Below are positions 49,567-58,554 of a stretch of DNA of 64,000 nucleotides, one piece after another. The position numbers and the translations under genes are program-made. The notes beneath the pieces were generated by a model. That model saw nothing but the letters and a program-made list of their open reading frames with translations, was not told where the DNA came from and did no database searches. The stretch spans positions 124,001 to 188,000 of the forward strand of contig NZ_RHOP01000002.1 of NCBI RefSeq assembly GCF_003946575.1. The letters run 5' to 3'. Numbering within the stretch: position 1 is the first letter of the stretch; each line of letters begins with the position of its first letter. The DNA is from Companilactobacillus jidongensis. GTDB lineage: Bacteria; Bacillota; Bacilli; Lactobacillales; Lactobacillaceae.

Positions 49567-51504
49567 CTAATCACTTAATGGATAAGTATAAGGAATGTGC
49601 GCCATCTGTGGAACCTCATCCCAATGTACTGGATAACCAGCACCATGAGCACAGAAAACTGAACCTGGCGTATTGTCCAAATCTGAAACTGGATCATAAT
49701 CAAATCCACTAATAATTTCCCGATCATTATGGCAAGATTGATATCCATCAACTACTGCTTCAAATAATCCCCGACCATGTGTATAACTGTTAACTTCTTT
49801 TGCATATCCACGCATCTCAGAAACTGGTGCAGTACCAGTCAATATCGCCGTGCCAGTTCCACCATCTGGTGTATCAAAGCCACCATTCATTCTCTGAATA
49901 TCGCTCATTGCTCGTCCAACTTGATCTTGAGCAACTTCCAATCTGAATCTATACCAAGGTTCTAACAATTGACATTCATTACGTTTTTTTAGTTCCATCA
50001 ATCCTTGTCTGACAGCACGCCAGGTTGCTTCTCGGAAGTCCCCACCAACTGAATGTACGTTGCTTGATTTGCCACTGACTAGGCTGATTTTGACATCCGT
50101 TAGGGGCGAACCAGTTAAAACTCCTAATTGTTCTTTTGCACCTAGATTAGTTAAAACTTGATGCTGCCAATTTTTACCTAGGATTTCTAAGCTACATTGT
50201 GAAGCAAAAGTTAATCCATTTCCAACTTCTGCTGGCTCCAGTAACAAATGCACTTCAGCATAATGACGTAGCGGTTCAAAGTGACCAACTCCTTCAATTG
50301 AGCTGGTAATAGTTTCCTTGTACAAAATATTTCCTTGATCAAATCCAATATCCAGATCAAAACGTTCTGACATCAGTTGTACCAAAATTTCCAATTGAAT
50401 TTCTCCCATTATTTGAACACGGATCTCTTGCAAATGACTGGACCAGGAAACATGAAGTTGAGGATCCTCATCCTCTAATTGACGTAAGGCCATCAAACAA
50501 GTATGAATATCATTATTTTTTACGTCCAAAGCATAATTTAGAACTGGTTGTATTTCAGGGGTACCACTATTGGGTTCGATTCCTATTCCCTGTCCAGGAA
50601 GAGTCCCAATCAATCCAGGAATGGCACAAACTCCACCAGCTAGTATTTCTTGAGTAGTCGTAAATTTACTACCATTGTAAATTCTTAATTGATCAGCCTT
50701 TTGATCATCGAATACAATTGACTTATTTTGTAATATTCCGCTTGTCACCCGTATCCAGGTTAGTCGTTCACCTTTTTCATCATGCGACACTTTAAATACT
50801 TTTGCACCGAAATCTTGTTGATAAGTTGTTTCGGCGCTCCATTTATCTAGACCGTCCAAAAAGTTTTCCACACCATCTTGTTTCAAAGCCGATCCAAAAT
50901 AACACGGGAAAATTTGTCGATTACGAATCATGTTACGAATAGTATCGTCTTCAACTGTTCCAGAATTAAGAAAATTTTCCAATACATCATCATCTTGCAT
51001 TGCAATTTCTTCATATGATTCTTCAGACATATCAGTTGTGAATGGAATACAGCCTTGAGAAAAAACATCCTGTAATTGATCAATAACACGTTCTTTATCA
51101 GCACCAGTTGCATCCATCTTATTAACAAAAATAAAGACAGGGACATTGTAATGCTCTAACAATCTCCACAACGTCCTAGTGTAACCTTGAATTCCGTCAG
51201 TCGCAGAAATCACCAAGATAGCATAATCTAATACACTCAATACCTGTTCAGTTTGTGCTGCAAAGTCTACGTGTCCTGGGGTATCCAAAAGTGTTATTTC
51301 TGTATCCTTATAACGTAAACTTGCTTGATGAGAAAATATCGTGATCCCACGTTGTTTTTCTAGTTTGTCAGGATCTAAGAAGGCATCACCATTATCAACA
51401 CGTCCCAATTTACGCAACTCTCCTGATTCGAATAATAACGATTCTGAAAGTGTCGTTTTACCAGCATCAACGTGAGCCACTACTCCTGCTACTATGTGTT
51501 TCAT
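49567..51504 (-). CDS. EF-G/Tet(M)-like translation GTPase
   Basis: 645 aa. G motifs are complete: VVAHVDAGKTT, RGIT, DTPGHVDF, NKMD. Length and order (G domain, domain II, EF-G III-V-like) match ribosomal protection proteins of the Tet(M)/(O)/(W) superfamily, not EF-G itself. I cannot see whether the tip of domain IV carries the tetracycline-contact residues; many lactobacilli carry such a chromosomal homologue without proven resistance. ATG 51504 follows GGGGG by 8-9 bases. Confidence 0.85.
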   Translation of the reverse strand: MKHIVAGVVAHVDAGKTTLSESLLFESGELRKLGRVDNGDAFLDPDKLEKQRGITIFSHQASLRYKDTEITLLDTPGHVDFAAQTEQVLSVLDYAILVISATDGIQGYTRTLWRLLEHYNVPVFIFVNKMDATGADKERVIDQLQDVFSQGCIPFTTDMSEESYEEIAMQDDDVLENFLNSGTVEDDTIRNMIRNRQIFPCYFGSALKQDGVENFLDGLDKWSAETTYQQDFGAKVFKVSHDEKGERLTWIRVTSGILQNKSIVFDDQKADQLRIYNGSKFTTTQEILAGGVCAIPGLIGTLPGQGIGIEPNSGTPEIQPVLNYALDVKNNDIHTCLMALRQLEDEDPQLHVSWSSHLQEIRVQIMGEIQLEILVQLMSERFDLDIGFDQGNILYKETITSSIEGVGHFEPLRHYAEVHLLLEPAEVGNGLTFASQCSLEILGKNWQHQVLTNLGAKEQLGVLTGSPLTDVKISLVSGKSSNVHSVGGDFREATWRAVRQGLMELKKRNECQLLEPWYRFRLEVAQDQVGRAMSDIQRMNGGFDTPDGGTGTAILTGTAPVSEMRGYAKEVNSYTHGRGLFEAVVDGYQSCHNDREIISGFDYDPVSDLDNTPGSVFCAHGAGYPVHWDEVPQMAHIPYTYPLSD

Positions 51505-51652
51505 TAATATTTCCCCCATAGATTAAAAAATAGCCGTAATCTAATTATACAAATATTCCACATACACATGTTAATAAACGACTCTTTATTTTTATCCTTG
51601 TTTATTTTTTAAAATATAATCATAATGATTGGAATAACCTGGAGGGCAACTG

Positions 51653-52339
51653 ATGTATAAATATGTGATTTTTGATTTAGATGATACTTTATTCGACTTC
51701 CACCGTGGTGAAGTTGAAGGCGTTCGAAAACTGATGAAGCAAGAAGGTGTACAACACGTTGACCAGGGTCTACAAATATATCTTTCTATTAACAAACATG
51801 TTTGGGAACAAATAGAACTAGGAGAACCTAGTCAAAAATTGTTAGACACACGTTTTGCACTAGCATTTTCAAAACTTGGTATAACCGTTGATGGTAAAGA
51901 ATTGGAGCTTCAATATCGAGAAATACTTAATCACAATTTTTATACTATAAATGGAGCTGAACAATTATTGCAAGATTTAAAATCTGTTGGAACAACGTTG
52001 ATTGTCGGTACTAATGGCGTCAAAAAAACACAGTTAGATCGACTAGATGGCTCTCATTTAGGTCAATATTTTGACGACTATTTCATATCAGATGATATTG
52101 GATTCACTAAACCTGATAAACGATTCTTCAGACCCATATTCAAAAGATATCCAACCATTACTAATAAAAACACTATAATGGTCGGAGACAATTTGAATTC
52201 TGATATTTTAGGAGCCAAGAGAGTCGGCCTGAAAAATATTTGGTTCAATCCACAAAGGAATATTAATAGCTTAGATTTCAAGCCTACATATGAGGTCCAA
52301 ACTTATCAACAAGTTGAAAACATTATTAAATCAAATTAA
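51653..52339 (+). CDS. HAD-family hydrolase, YjjG-like pyrimidine nucleotidase
   Basis: 228 aa. HAD motifs: I FDLDDTLFDF, II GTNG, III/IV KPDKRFF and GDNLNSDILGAK. The DUF-like YjjG family cleaves non-canonical pyrimidine nucleotides such as dUMP or 5-halo forms and protects against mutagenic analogues; the assignment rests on overall pattern. CTGGAGG precedes the ATG; terminator follows. Confidence 0.85.
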   Translation: MYKYVIFDLDDTLFDFHRGEVEGVRKLMKQEGVQHVDQGLQIYLSINKHVWEQIELGEPSQKLLDTRFALAFSKLGITVDGKELELQYREILNHNFYTINGAEQLLQDLKSVGTTLIVGTNGVKKTQLDRLDGSHLGQYFDDYFISDDIGFTKPDKRFFRPIFKRYPTITNKNTIMVGDNLNSDILGAKRVGLKNIWFNPQRNINSLDFKPTYEVQTYQQVENIIKSN

Positions 52340-52382
52340 AAATAGCTACAATCACTATGAAAACAGTGATTGTAGCTATTTT
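52338..52382 (+). terminator. Terminator of the HAD gene
   Basis: Near-perfect AAAAATAGCTACAATCACT/AGTGATTGTAGCTATTTT stem. It abuts the convergent tRNA-Thr gene and may serve both. Confidence 0.93.
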
Positions 52383-52387
52383 CGATA

Positions 52388-52461
52388 AGCCGTCTATCGG
52401 ATTTGAACCGACGACCCCCACCTTACCATGGTGATGCTCTACCTATCTGAGCTAAGACGGC
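52388..52461 (-). tRNA. tRNA-Thr (anticodon GGT)
   Basis: All arms pair: acceptor GCCGTCT/AGACGGC, D arm GCTC/GAGC, anticodon stem TCACC/GGTGG with loop ATGGTAA, T arm GTCGG/CCGAT with TTCAAAT. Anticodon GGT reads ACC/ACT. The discriminator base is U (T at 52388 on the minus strand) and CCA is not encoded. Confidence 0.95.
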
Positions 52462-52512
52462 AATTTCATCTATTATTTTACCAAAAGTACAATATAGATG
52501 AAATATCTAAAA

Positions 52513-53034
52513 CTAAAATGCCTCGATTAATTCGGCAATGCCTGTGGCAAAGAAGAAAAATGCTAATAAGAAAACAATAATTCCTCCAGCAATTACCGGA
52601 TTAAACAGTAATACTATGGCAAATATCAAATTTAAAATTGCTAAAATGACAATCAACAGATAATATTTTTTGCCAAAGAAGTGATAGAATCTCGCTGTTA
52701 TCAATTGGAACACTGCATCAAGGAGAAACCAGATGGCAAACATATAGATAATCGTCATCACTCCAACATGCAGATTGGCTATAAAAATAACGCCAATAAT
52801 AATATCTAAAATAGATGCAAAGATGGTCCATCCACTGCGGACTCCTAGAAACTTAGTCATTTGTGAACCAAACCATAGTTGATAGATCCCACGTAAAATA
52901 ACAAATGCTCCAAAAATTGTGGCCACAGTTGATAAACTATTCAATGGATACCAGATAACCAAATAACCTGCATATAGTGAAATCAAACCAATAATAAAAC
53001 CAAACCAATCAAAACGTCGTTCGGAATAATTCAT
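52513..53034 (-). CDS. HdeD/DUF308 family membrane protein
   Basis: 173 aa, six membrane helices in pairs with the family segments GAFVILRGIYQLWFG and FAIWFLLDAVFQLITA. E. coli HdeD aids acid resistance at high density; for Firmicute members the function is unproven. ATG 53034 sits seven bases after GGGAG; two upstream in-frame starts lie within or before that site. Confidence 0.85.
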   Translation of the reverse strand: MNYSERRFDWFGFIIGLISLYAGYLVIWYPLNSLSTVATIFGAFVILRGIYQLWFGSQMTKFLGVRSGWTIFASILDIIIGVIFIANLHVGVMTIIYMFAIWFLLDAVFQLITARFYHFFGKKYYLLIVILAILNLIFAIVLLFNPVIAGGIIVFLLAFFFFATGIAELIEAF

Positions 53035-53109
53035 ATACATTCTCCCTCTCACACTTATATATACTATTTATTTTAACATTATCGGTCCTCAAGTTTTAAT
53101 TAAATGCGT

Positions 53110-53129
53110 TATAATATTAGTATAACTAA
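53110..53129 (+). promoter_or_regulatory. Promoter and candidate operator of the DtxR-family gene
   Basis: TATAAT (53110-53115) is followed by the inverted repeat TTAGT-ATA-ACTAA (53117-53129) at the expected start site. The -35 is weak. Its TTAG/CTAA arms fit DtxR/MntR-type operators, implying metal-dependent autoregulation. Confidence 0.5.
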
Positions 53130-53162
53130 CAATATTTTTAGTCTAAATGAAAGGTCAAAAAA

Positions 53163-53813
53163 TTGTCCCCTAACAAAGAAAATTATCTTAAGACTATTTA
53201 CGAATTAAATTATGACTTCACGAAGGTCACTAACAAACGTATAGCAGAAATAATGGATGTCAGTGCACCATCTGTAACTGAAATGCTCAACTCACTAGCA
53301 GCTGACGGCTACTTGACACACTCGCCATACAACAAGATCACTCTTACGCCAAAGGGTAATCACATCTCAGAAAAGCTGGTCAAGACACACCGTCTCTGGG
53401 AAGTGTTCTTGAACCAATGCCTTAACTATCCTGTCGATAATGTTCACAATCACGCTGATGCATTGGAACATTCATCAGATAAGGACTTGATGGATCACTT
53501 AAATGATTTCTTAGGTCATCCCCAACGTTGTCCACATGGTGGTATTATCCCCGGCAATGGTCAGGGTGAAACGGATGCTGATGATAAGTTACTAAGTATG
53601 ATTCCCGATGGCGACAAAGTTCAAATCGTTCGTATCTCAGATAACTATGATTTCCTACAATATTTCAGTAGTTTGAATATCAAAATCGACGATATAATTA
53701 CCATCATCAAACACGAAAAATTCGACAACTCACTGGTTGTGGAAAAAGACGATGGAACAAAACTTACAATTGGTGCAAAAGCCATTGATTATATTTTTGT
53801 TGAAGAACGATAA
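53163..53813 (+). CDS. DtxR/MntR family metal-dependent regulator
   Basis: 216 aa. N-terminal helix-turn-helix (KRIAEIMDVSAPSVTEMLNSLAADGYL), a metal-binding dimerisation domain with HNHADALEHSSDKDLMDHL and CPHGG, and a C-terminal SH3/FeoA-like domain (about 140-216). Such regulators repress Mn or Fe uptake when metal is plentiful. TTG start with AAAGGT upstream. Target genes are not in the immediate surroundings; an operator lies at its own promoter. Confidence 0.88.
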   Translation: MSPNKENYLKTIYELNYDFTKVTNKRIAEIMDVSAPSVTEMLNSLAADGYLTHSPYNKITLTPKGNHISEKLVKTHRLWEVFLNQCLNYPVDNVHNHADALEHSSDKDLMDHLNDFLGHPQRCPHGGIIPGNGQGETDADDKLLSMIPDGDKVQIVRISDNYDFLQYFSSLNIKIDDIITIIKHEKFDNSLVVEKDDGTKLTIGAKAIDYIFVEER

Positions 53814-53840
53814 AAGGCAGCCAAACGGCTACCTTTTTTA
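53813..53840. terminator. Terminator between the regulator and convergent esterase genes
   Basis: AAAGGCAGCC/GGCTACCTTT stem with one mismatch, then T6. It starts at the regulator stop and reaches the esterase stop. Confidence 0.8.
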
Positions 53841-54722
53841 TTTTGTTACTTTTTCAAAAAATGCTTTCTCGTCCGCATTACATTCCATCGCAATCTTATC
53901 ACGAACATTCAATTCAAAATTATGCGTTCGAATATTCTCATCATTGCCATAAATATGAAAATCATGGGCAATATCGTGATCGATCAAGAATTGATCCATT
54001 CTAACTCCTTGATCATGTGCCAAATCACGATTTGCCGTCACGATAGCTAATGGTGGTACATTTTTGTCCACATAGTTTTCTGGAGATAACTCGGATTGCA
54101 TATCACGCTGAACTTTTTCAGTGAAGTAAGCTGTCATCGCACCACTCATCTTGCCACTGTGATCCAATAAATAAACTCCACAATTCATTAGTACACCAAC
54201 AATCTTGAGGTTTGGTTTCTTGAAACCAAATAACTCACGATATTTATCCTGTGTATAAGTTGTGATATATTGAAATGCCAGAGTTCCGCCGGCACTATCG
54301 CCAATCAATATAACTCTATCCAAATCCAAGTTATATTCCACACCATGTTCTGCAACCCACTGAATTACAGCATTGGTGTCAACCAAGGCACCTGGAAATA
54401 CTGTCTTAGGAGCCAAGCGATAATTGAAGTTTACAAAAGCGAATCCTTGTTGTGCCCAATAGATACCATAGGCTTGATAAGTCTCCTTATTCCCATAAAA
54501 AAATCCGCCACCATGGCAACTAATTATTACTGGTACTTTTCCTTTAACATTCTTGGGAACATAAATATCAAGTAGATTTTCATCACCATAAGGTCCATAA
54601 GTTAAATTATCATAGCGTTTCACATCCGCTGGATTCGTTGGTAATCCTGAATCTCTAATGTCATCGTTATGTTTCCATTCAGCACTGATTTTATCAATTT
54701 CATCCAAAACTTTCTCAGACAT
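53838..54722 (-). CDS. Alpha/beta hydrolase (esterase/HSL type)
   Basis: 294 aa. Oxyanion motif HGGGFFYGNK, nucleophile elbow GDSAGGTLA, and a C-terminal His (DFHIYGNDENIRTHNFE). These place it in the carboxylesterase/hormone-sensitive lipase group. Substrate unknown. It overlaps the upstream AhpD-like gene by one base, an operon of two. Confidence 0.88.
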   Translation of the reverse strand: MSEKVLDEIDKISAEWKHNDDIRDSGLPTNPADVKRYDNLTYGPYGDENLLDIYVPKNVKGKVPVIISCHGGGFFYGNKETYQAYGIYWAQQGFAFVNFNYRLAPKTVFPGALVDTNAVIQWVAEHGVEYNLDLDRVILIGDSAGGTLAFQYITTYTQDKYRELFGFKKPNLKIVGVLMNCGVYLLDHSGKMSGAMTAYFTEKVQRDMQSELSPENYVDKNVPPLAIVTANRDLAHDQGVRMDQFLIDHDIAHDFHIYGNDENIRTHNFELNVRDKIAMECNADEKAFFEKVTK

Positions 54723-55081
54723 TACTTATTTTCTACTCTTTTCTTGTCAAACAATTCTTCCATGGCTTCCAAAGCCGTTCCACCATATACATAAGCAGGA
54801 CCACCACTCATAACTAACGCAGTATTAACTGTCTCAGTAATTTCATCCTTGGTTGCTCCAGCATCGATGGCATTGCTCAAATGATCCAAAATGCAGCCTT
54901 CACAACGAATCGAAATGGCAACACATAGACACATTAATTCTTTTTCTTTGTGTGACAAAGCTCCGTCCTTTAGAGCAGATACGTGCATACTCAAAAAGTC
55001 CTTACCCGGCTCACCTGACTTCTCTGTAAGTAATCCGTAGTTCTTGTGAATATGATCTAGCTTCTCACTATATACTGACAT
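54722..55081 (-). CDS. Carboxymuconolactone decarboxylase/AhpD-like protein
   Basis: 119 aa. The AhpD-like motif C-E-G-C followed by LDH (IRCEGCILDHLSNAIDAG) has the CxxC and His of alkylhydroperoxidase-D proteins. It may act in thiol peroxide reduction with the neighbour, or in a decarboxylation. Coupled to the esterase gene by a one-base overlap. Confidence 0.85.
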   Translation of the reverse strand: MSVYSEKLDHIHKNYGLLTEKSGEPGKDFLSMHVSALKDGALSHKEKELMCLCVAISIRCEGCILDHLSNAIDAGATKDEITETVNTALVMSGGPAYVYGGTALEAMEELFDKKRVENK

Positions 55082-55126
55082 CTCTCTACCTCCAGTTTTT
55101 TGTACGAATTTATGATAACGCTTACC

Positions 55127-55167
55127 AAAAAAAGTATCCAGTTTTCACAAAAACTGAATACTTTTTT
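55127..55167. terminator. Terminator of the XrtG operon
   Basis: AAGTATCCAGTTTT/AAAACTGAATACTT with a short CAC loop, flanked by A and T runs on both sides; ends the minus-strand XrtG operon (last stop at 55173). Confidence 0.9.
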
Positions 55168-55172
55168 AATTT

Positions 55173-56771
55173 TTAAACTTTCTCGTCCGCCGTTTTAGCC
55201 TCATCAACTTTGAACTCATACCAGCCAAATAATCGTTTGATATTAGCAACTGCTCGTTCAAATGAAATTGTTGCAAGTAACAATATTGAAGGCAAATACT
55301 GAATCAAATAACGGCTACGACCACCTTCAAATAGTAATAGGAACATGAAGCCACCTACCAATGATAGTCTGAACATCTGGATCAAGTCACTACGAGGGCC
55401 GAATCCTAACGCAATAATCACTAGCAACGTTATCCACCACAGTTGTGCAGCAAATCTAAAGTCCGCAATGTGACGCCCGTAAAGAAAAACATAGTTCTTT
55501 ATCTTATTACTGATTCCCCTATTGCTAGGCTTTTGATTCTCGCGGAAGAAATGTCCTTCCTTCAACCAAGCAAAAGTTCCGTCCGCAGTGTTATTACGCT
55601 GTTTCATTACTAAGAACTTCAAGTAGCCCCAGACACCCAATTTTTTTAGACGTTTGGTCAACATCTTAACTGAATAATCTGTCTTTTCTTTTTTGGTTGG
55701 CAAAATCGACATTTCAATCGCCTGTTTAGTATCGTATCCACCCTCACCGTAAACTCCCATTGCCATGAAATGAATTGGTGGGATCGCACGTGACTTATCT
55801 ATTTTTAGATAAGTTTGATCACGACTTTCGTTATTTGCAATTTTGTATGTCAAACCGGCACTGCCACCGATTAGAACGAGCATTGCTAGAGTCAAAATGA
55901 CTTGTCGCATGGTAAAATGCTTCTTTTGGATCAGCCACGATAGTAATTCAATTATTACGATGGCAATAACCGGCACGATTGCTGATGGTTTGACAAAGTA
56001 TGTCAATACGACACTAATGCCGAAACCAATGGACGACAATACTAATACCACTTGAGATAAGATCGTATTAGAGGTAGCGGACTTACGCATAAGAAAATAA
56101 AATAACAAGAATAGTGAAACAAGCGGAAGTACCCACGCATCTGTATATGGCATGATGATGCTTGGAAAAACTGCTAGCCAAGCACAGTGAATATATAGAG
56201 CGACTCCTAATGAGCGTTTTTGAACAACATAAACACTCAACAAATTAAACATCGCTGATAAATCTACTAGCACCAAAGTTACATAATCAAAAAATTGCCA
56301 AGATGTTTGTCCACTGACTTCAGTTAGCCAGTGCATAAATAATGTCGTCAGCAAATTATTAGGATATAAGCTGTAATAAGCCGTCATATTAGGTTCTTTG
56401 GCATTTTCAGCACTAATAGCCGCATAGTGTAATGCTCCGGCATCAAATCCTGCAACAGGATGAACATACGTTACAAAGAAAATTTGAGCGATTAGAACTA
56501 CTAATAACATTAAACTACCCGTCAACATTCGATGAGTAATAAACACATTGTACAAAAATTTGTGTGCCCATGGATAAGCATAATTCATGACAAGAATCAC
56601 GATAATGGCGATCACTAACCCAGTCGTCACCATTGTTGTACTTGTACCAAAAGTATCATTATCACCAATAATAATATTAGGTGATATCAATGCAAAAAAG
56701 AGAGTCAAGAAAAACAAGACTCTCCAAAAAATATTAATAATTGTATGACTAAAATTATAAAATCTACGCAT
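55173..56771 (-). CDS. XrtG-associated membrane glycosyltransferase
   Basis: 532 aa, roughly 12-13 membrane helices with an early extracytoplasmic loop FDAGALHYAAISAEN, the Asp region typical of GT-C lipid-linked sugar transferases. It is the type recalled as TIGR03766, found with exosortase G. It likely moves a sugar or glycan from a lipid carrier outside the membrane. It overlaps the QueD-like gene by 8 bp and is the last gene of the operon. Confidence 0.82.
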   Translation of the reverse strand: MRRFYNFSHTIINIFWRVLFFLTLFFALISPNIIIGDNDTFGTSTTMVTTGLVIAIIVILVMNYAYPWAHKFLYNVFITHRMLTGSLMLLVVLIAQIFFVTYVHPVAGFDAGALHYAAISAENAKEPNMTAYYSLYPNNLLTTLFMHWLTEVSGQTSWQFFDYVTLVLVDLSAMFNLLSVYVVQKRSLGVALYIHCAWLAVFPSIIMPYTDAWVLPLVSLFLLFYFLMRKSATSNTILSQVVLVLSSIGFGISVVLTYFVKPSAIVPVIAIVIIELLSWLIQKKHFTMRQVILTLAMLVLIGGSAGLTYKIANNESRDQTYLKIDKSRAIPPIHFMAMGVYGEGGYDTKQAIEMSILPTKKEKTDYSVKMLTKRLKKLGVWGYLKFLVMKQRNNTADGTFAWLKEGHFFRENQKPSNRGISNKIKNYVFLYGRHIADFRFAAQLWWITLLVIIALGFGPRSDLIQMFRLSLVGGFMFLLLFEGGRSRYLIQYLPSILLLATISFERAVANIKRLFGWYEFKVDEAKTADEKV

Positions 56772-57192
56772 CTGTTTTATCCTGTTTAGTTTGTTCTGAT
56801 TTTAGTTCCGCCTCTGTAGGCAATTTACGTTCAGTTACATCAATACAAAATGCACGCGTTGGCGAATCACTGACTTCAATTCGCATTAACATGGCCCCAT
56901 TAGCCCGTAAAATAGCATCTATTTCATCAAAGAGATATTCAGTCACGTTCTCAACCGTAGGATTGATCACCTTGAACTCAGGTAAATCATTCAAATACTT
57001 ACCCGACAATGCATCAATAGCTCTATGCAAGGATTTTTCAATATCAAAGAAAGAAACCATGCCTTCAAAGGCATGCAATTCACAGGTTATTTCCCAAGTA
57101 TGATTATGTTTTTTACCAGTACCTGATTTCAAACGAACTGCATGACTAGCATTGACATATGATTTTATTTTATATGATCGCTGTTTTTCCAT
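56764..57192 (-). CDS. 6-pyruvoyl-tetrahydropterin synthase-related protein of the XrtG cassette
   Basis: 142 aa, PTPS/QueD fold. Zinc ligands His17, His29 and His31 (NASHAVRL, KKHNHTWE) are kept. The catalytic Cys of QueD lies four residues before the His-x-His; here that place is Thr25 (T-G-K-K-H-N-H). So ordinary QueD or PTPS chemistry is unlikely. No other queuosine genes are in the window. It matches the XrtG-linked subfamily (TIGR03112 as I recall). Three bases separate it from the glycosyltransferase gene upstream. Confidence 0.82.
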   Translation of the reverse strand: MEKQRSYKIKSYVNASHAVRLKSGTGKKHNHTWEITCELHAFEGMVSFFDIEKSLHRAIDALSGKYLNDLPEFKVINPTVENVTEYLFDEIDAILRANGAMLMRIEVSDSPTRAFCIDVTERKLPTEAELKSEQTKQDKTDA

Positions 57193-57195
57193 AAA

Positions 57196-58554
57196 TTATT
57201 TCCCTTCCTTGTCTTTACGGCGATGTTCACGAACTGTTTTTACGTCATCTTTAACAACATTCTTCAATTGATTTACCTCGGTATTGATGCCGCGTAACTT
57301 CCACGAAGCCTTAGTTGTCATCCCATTAATGATGCCAATCAAACGTATCCATGAACAGATGAACATATAAATTGGCAAAGTTAGAGTTACCCACCAAAGA
57401 TGCATGTAGTATTTGTGTTCATCCGGATATCTTCGAAGTAATGCACCCACACTAAGATAATTAATAATTCCAACAAACACATATAGAGCATATATCAATA
57501 AATATGACAACAACATGATTGTCGCTGAATAACCGAAAGCTATTAGTACAAAACTGGCAAAGAACCAAATCATTCTCGGGAAACTAAAAGTATGGTCAAT
57601 GATCATTCTTCTAATTAAAAAATTCTTAAAAAAACGATTTAATCCTGCTGTCTGTGACATGTAATTGTGCGTAACTTCCATTTCACCACGCTGCCATCGT
57701 TGGCGCTGCGTGTATAATTCTGAGAATCCCGAAATCGGCTCAGTATAAAAAATAGCATCCGCACAAATAATAACTTTTTTACCCAAACGGGTTCGAATTT
57801 GGAATGTCATATCGGTATCTTCACCGATCGTATCAATATCATACAAAAAAGTTTCCATTAATACTTCACGCCTAAAGGCTGAGAAAGCACCTGACATTGT
57901 AAATAATTGATCACGAGAAGATTCAATCGTACGTCCAGACAAAAAAGCTTGAGCATATTCATAATATTCATTCTTGGCCAAAAGCCGATGCCAAAAACCT
58001 TTAACTCCTTGAACTAGCTCTTCCTTGGGTAAGATCGCACCAGTCATCGCAGCGATGCTAAGATCATTCTCAAATCTCAAGACCATATTCTCGACGGCAT
58101 GTGATTCCAGTACACCATCACTGTCAATATTAATAATATACGTCCCAATACTCTCATAAATAGCCGTATTCAAGGCTTTTGCTTTACCATTATCAGTATT
58201 AACATAGCGTAAAATCAACTCCGGAAAAGTATTCTGTGCTTTCGCATACGCACCGAAGCTATCATCTGTGCTTTGATTATTCGCCAAAATTATCTGCATG
58301 GCGTCCTTAGGATATGTCTGATTATTGATTGAACGAATACAATCAAATAAGGTATCCTCAGAATTATAGACCGGAACAATTATTGAAACATAAGGCCATT
58401 TTCCTGGTGGCGTTGGCTTCTTTTCTTTTGAGTGCATATACATCAATTTAATTGTTGAAATAATTGCTGGAATGATTTCAACAACAATAGGGATAAGTGC
58501 CCAAGTGATCCAGAAGCCCATTCTAGTTAACGCCAAATTAATCCAGTACATCAA
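57196..58554 (-). CDS. XrtG-associated family 2 glycosyltransferase
   Basis: 452 aa. An N-terminal helix, a GT2 catalytic domain (about 55-290) with YVSIIVPVYNS, D143-S-D145, E244-D245 (TIGEDTDM) and the QRQRW motif (282-286), then several membrane helices. The Q/RxxRW motif is shared with processive enzymes such as hyaluronan and cellulose synthases. It may build a glycan on a lipid or protein linked to the XrtG substrate. Its start overlaps the XrtG stop by four bases. TIGR03111-type as I recall. Confidence 0.87.
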   Translation of the reverse strand: MMYWINLALTRMGFWITWALIPIVVEIIPAIISTIKLMYMHSKEKKPTPPGKWPYVSIIVPVYNSEDTLFDCIRSINNQTYPKDAMQIILANNQSTDDSFGAYAKAQNTFPELILRYVNTDNGKAKALNTAIYESIGTYIINIDSDGVLESHAVENMVLRFENDLSIAAMTGAILPKEELVQGVKGFWHRLLAKNEYYEYAQAFLSGRTIESSRDQLFTMSGAFSAFRREVLMETFLYDIDTIGEDTDMTFQIRTRLGKKVIICADAIFYTEPISGFSELYTQRQRWQRGEMEVTHNYMSQTAGLNRFFKNFLIRRMIIDHTFSFPRMIWFFASFVLIAFGYSATIMLLSYLLIYALYVFVGIINYLSVGALLRRYPDEHKYYMHLWWVTLTLPIYMFICSWIRLIGIINGMTTKASWKLRGINTEVNQLKNVVKDDVKTVREHRRKDKEGK

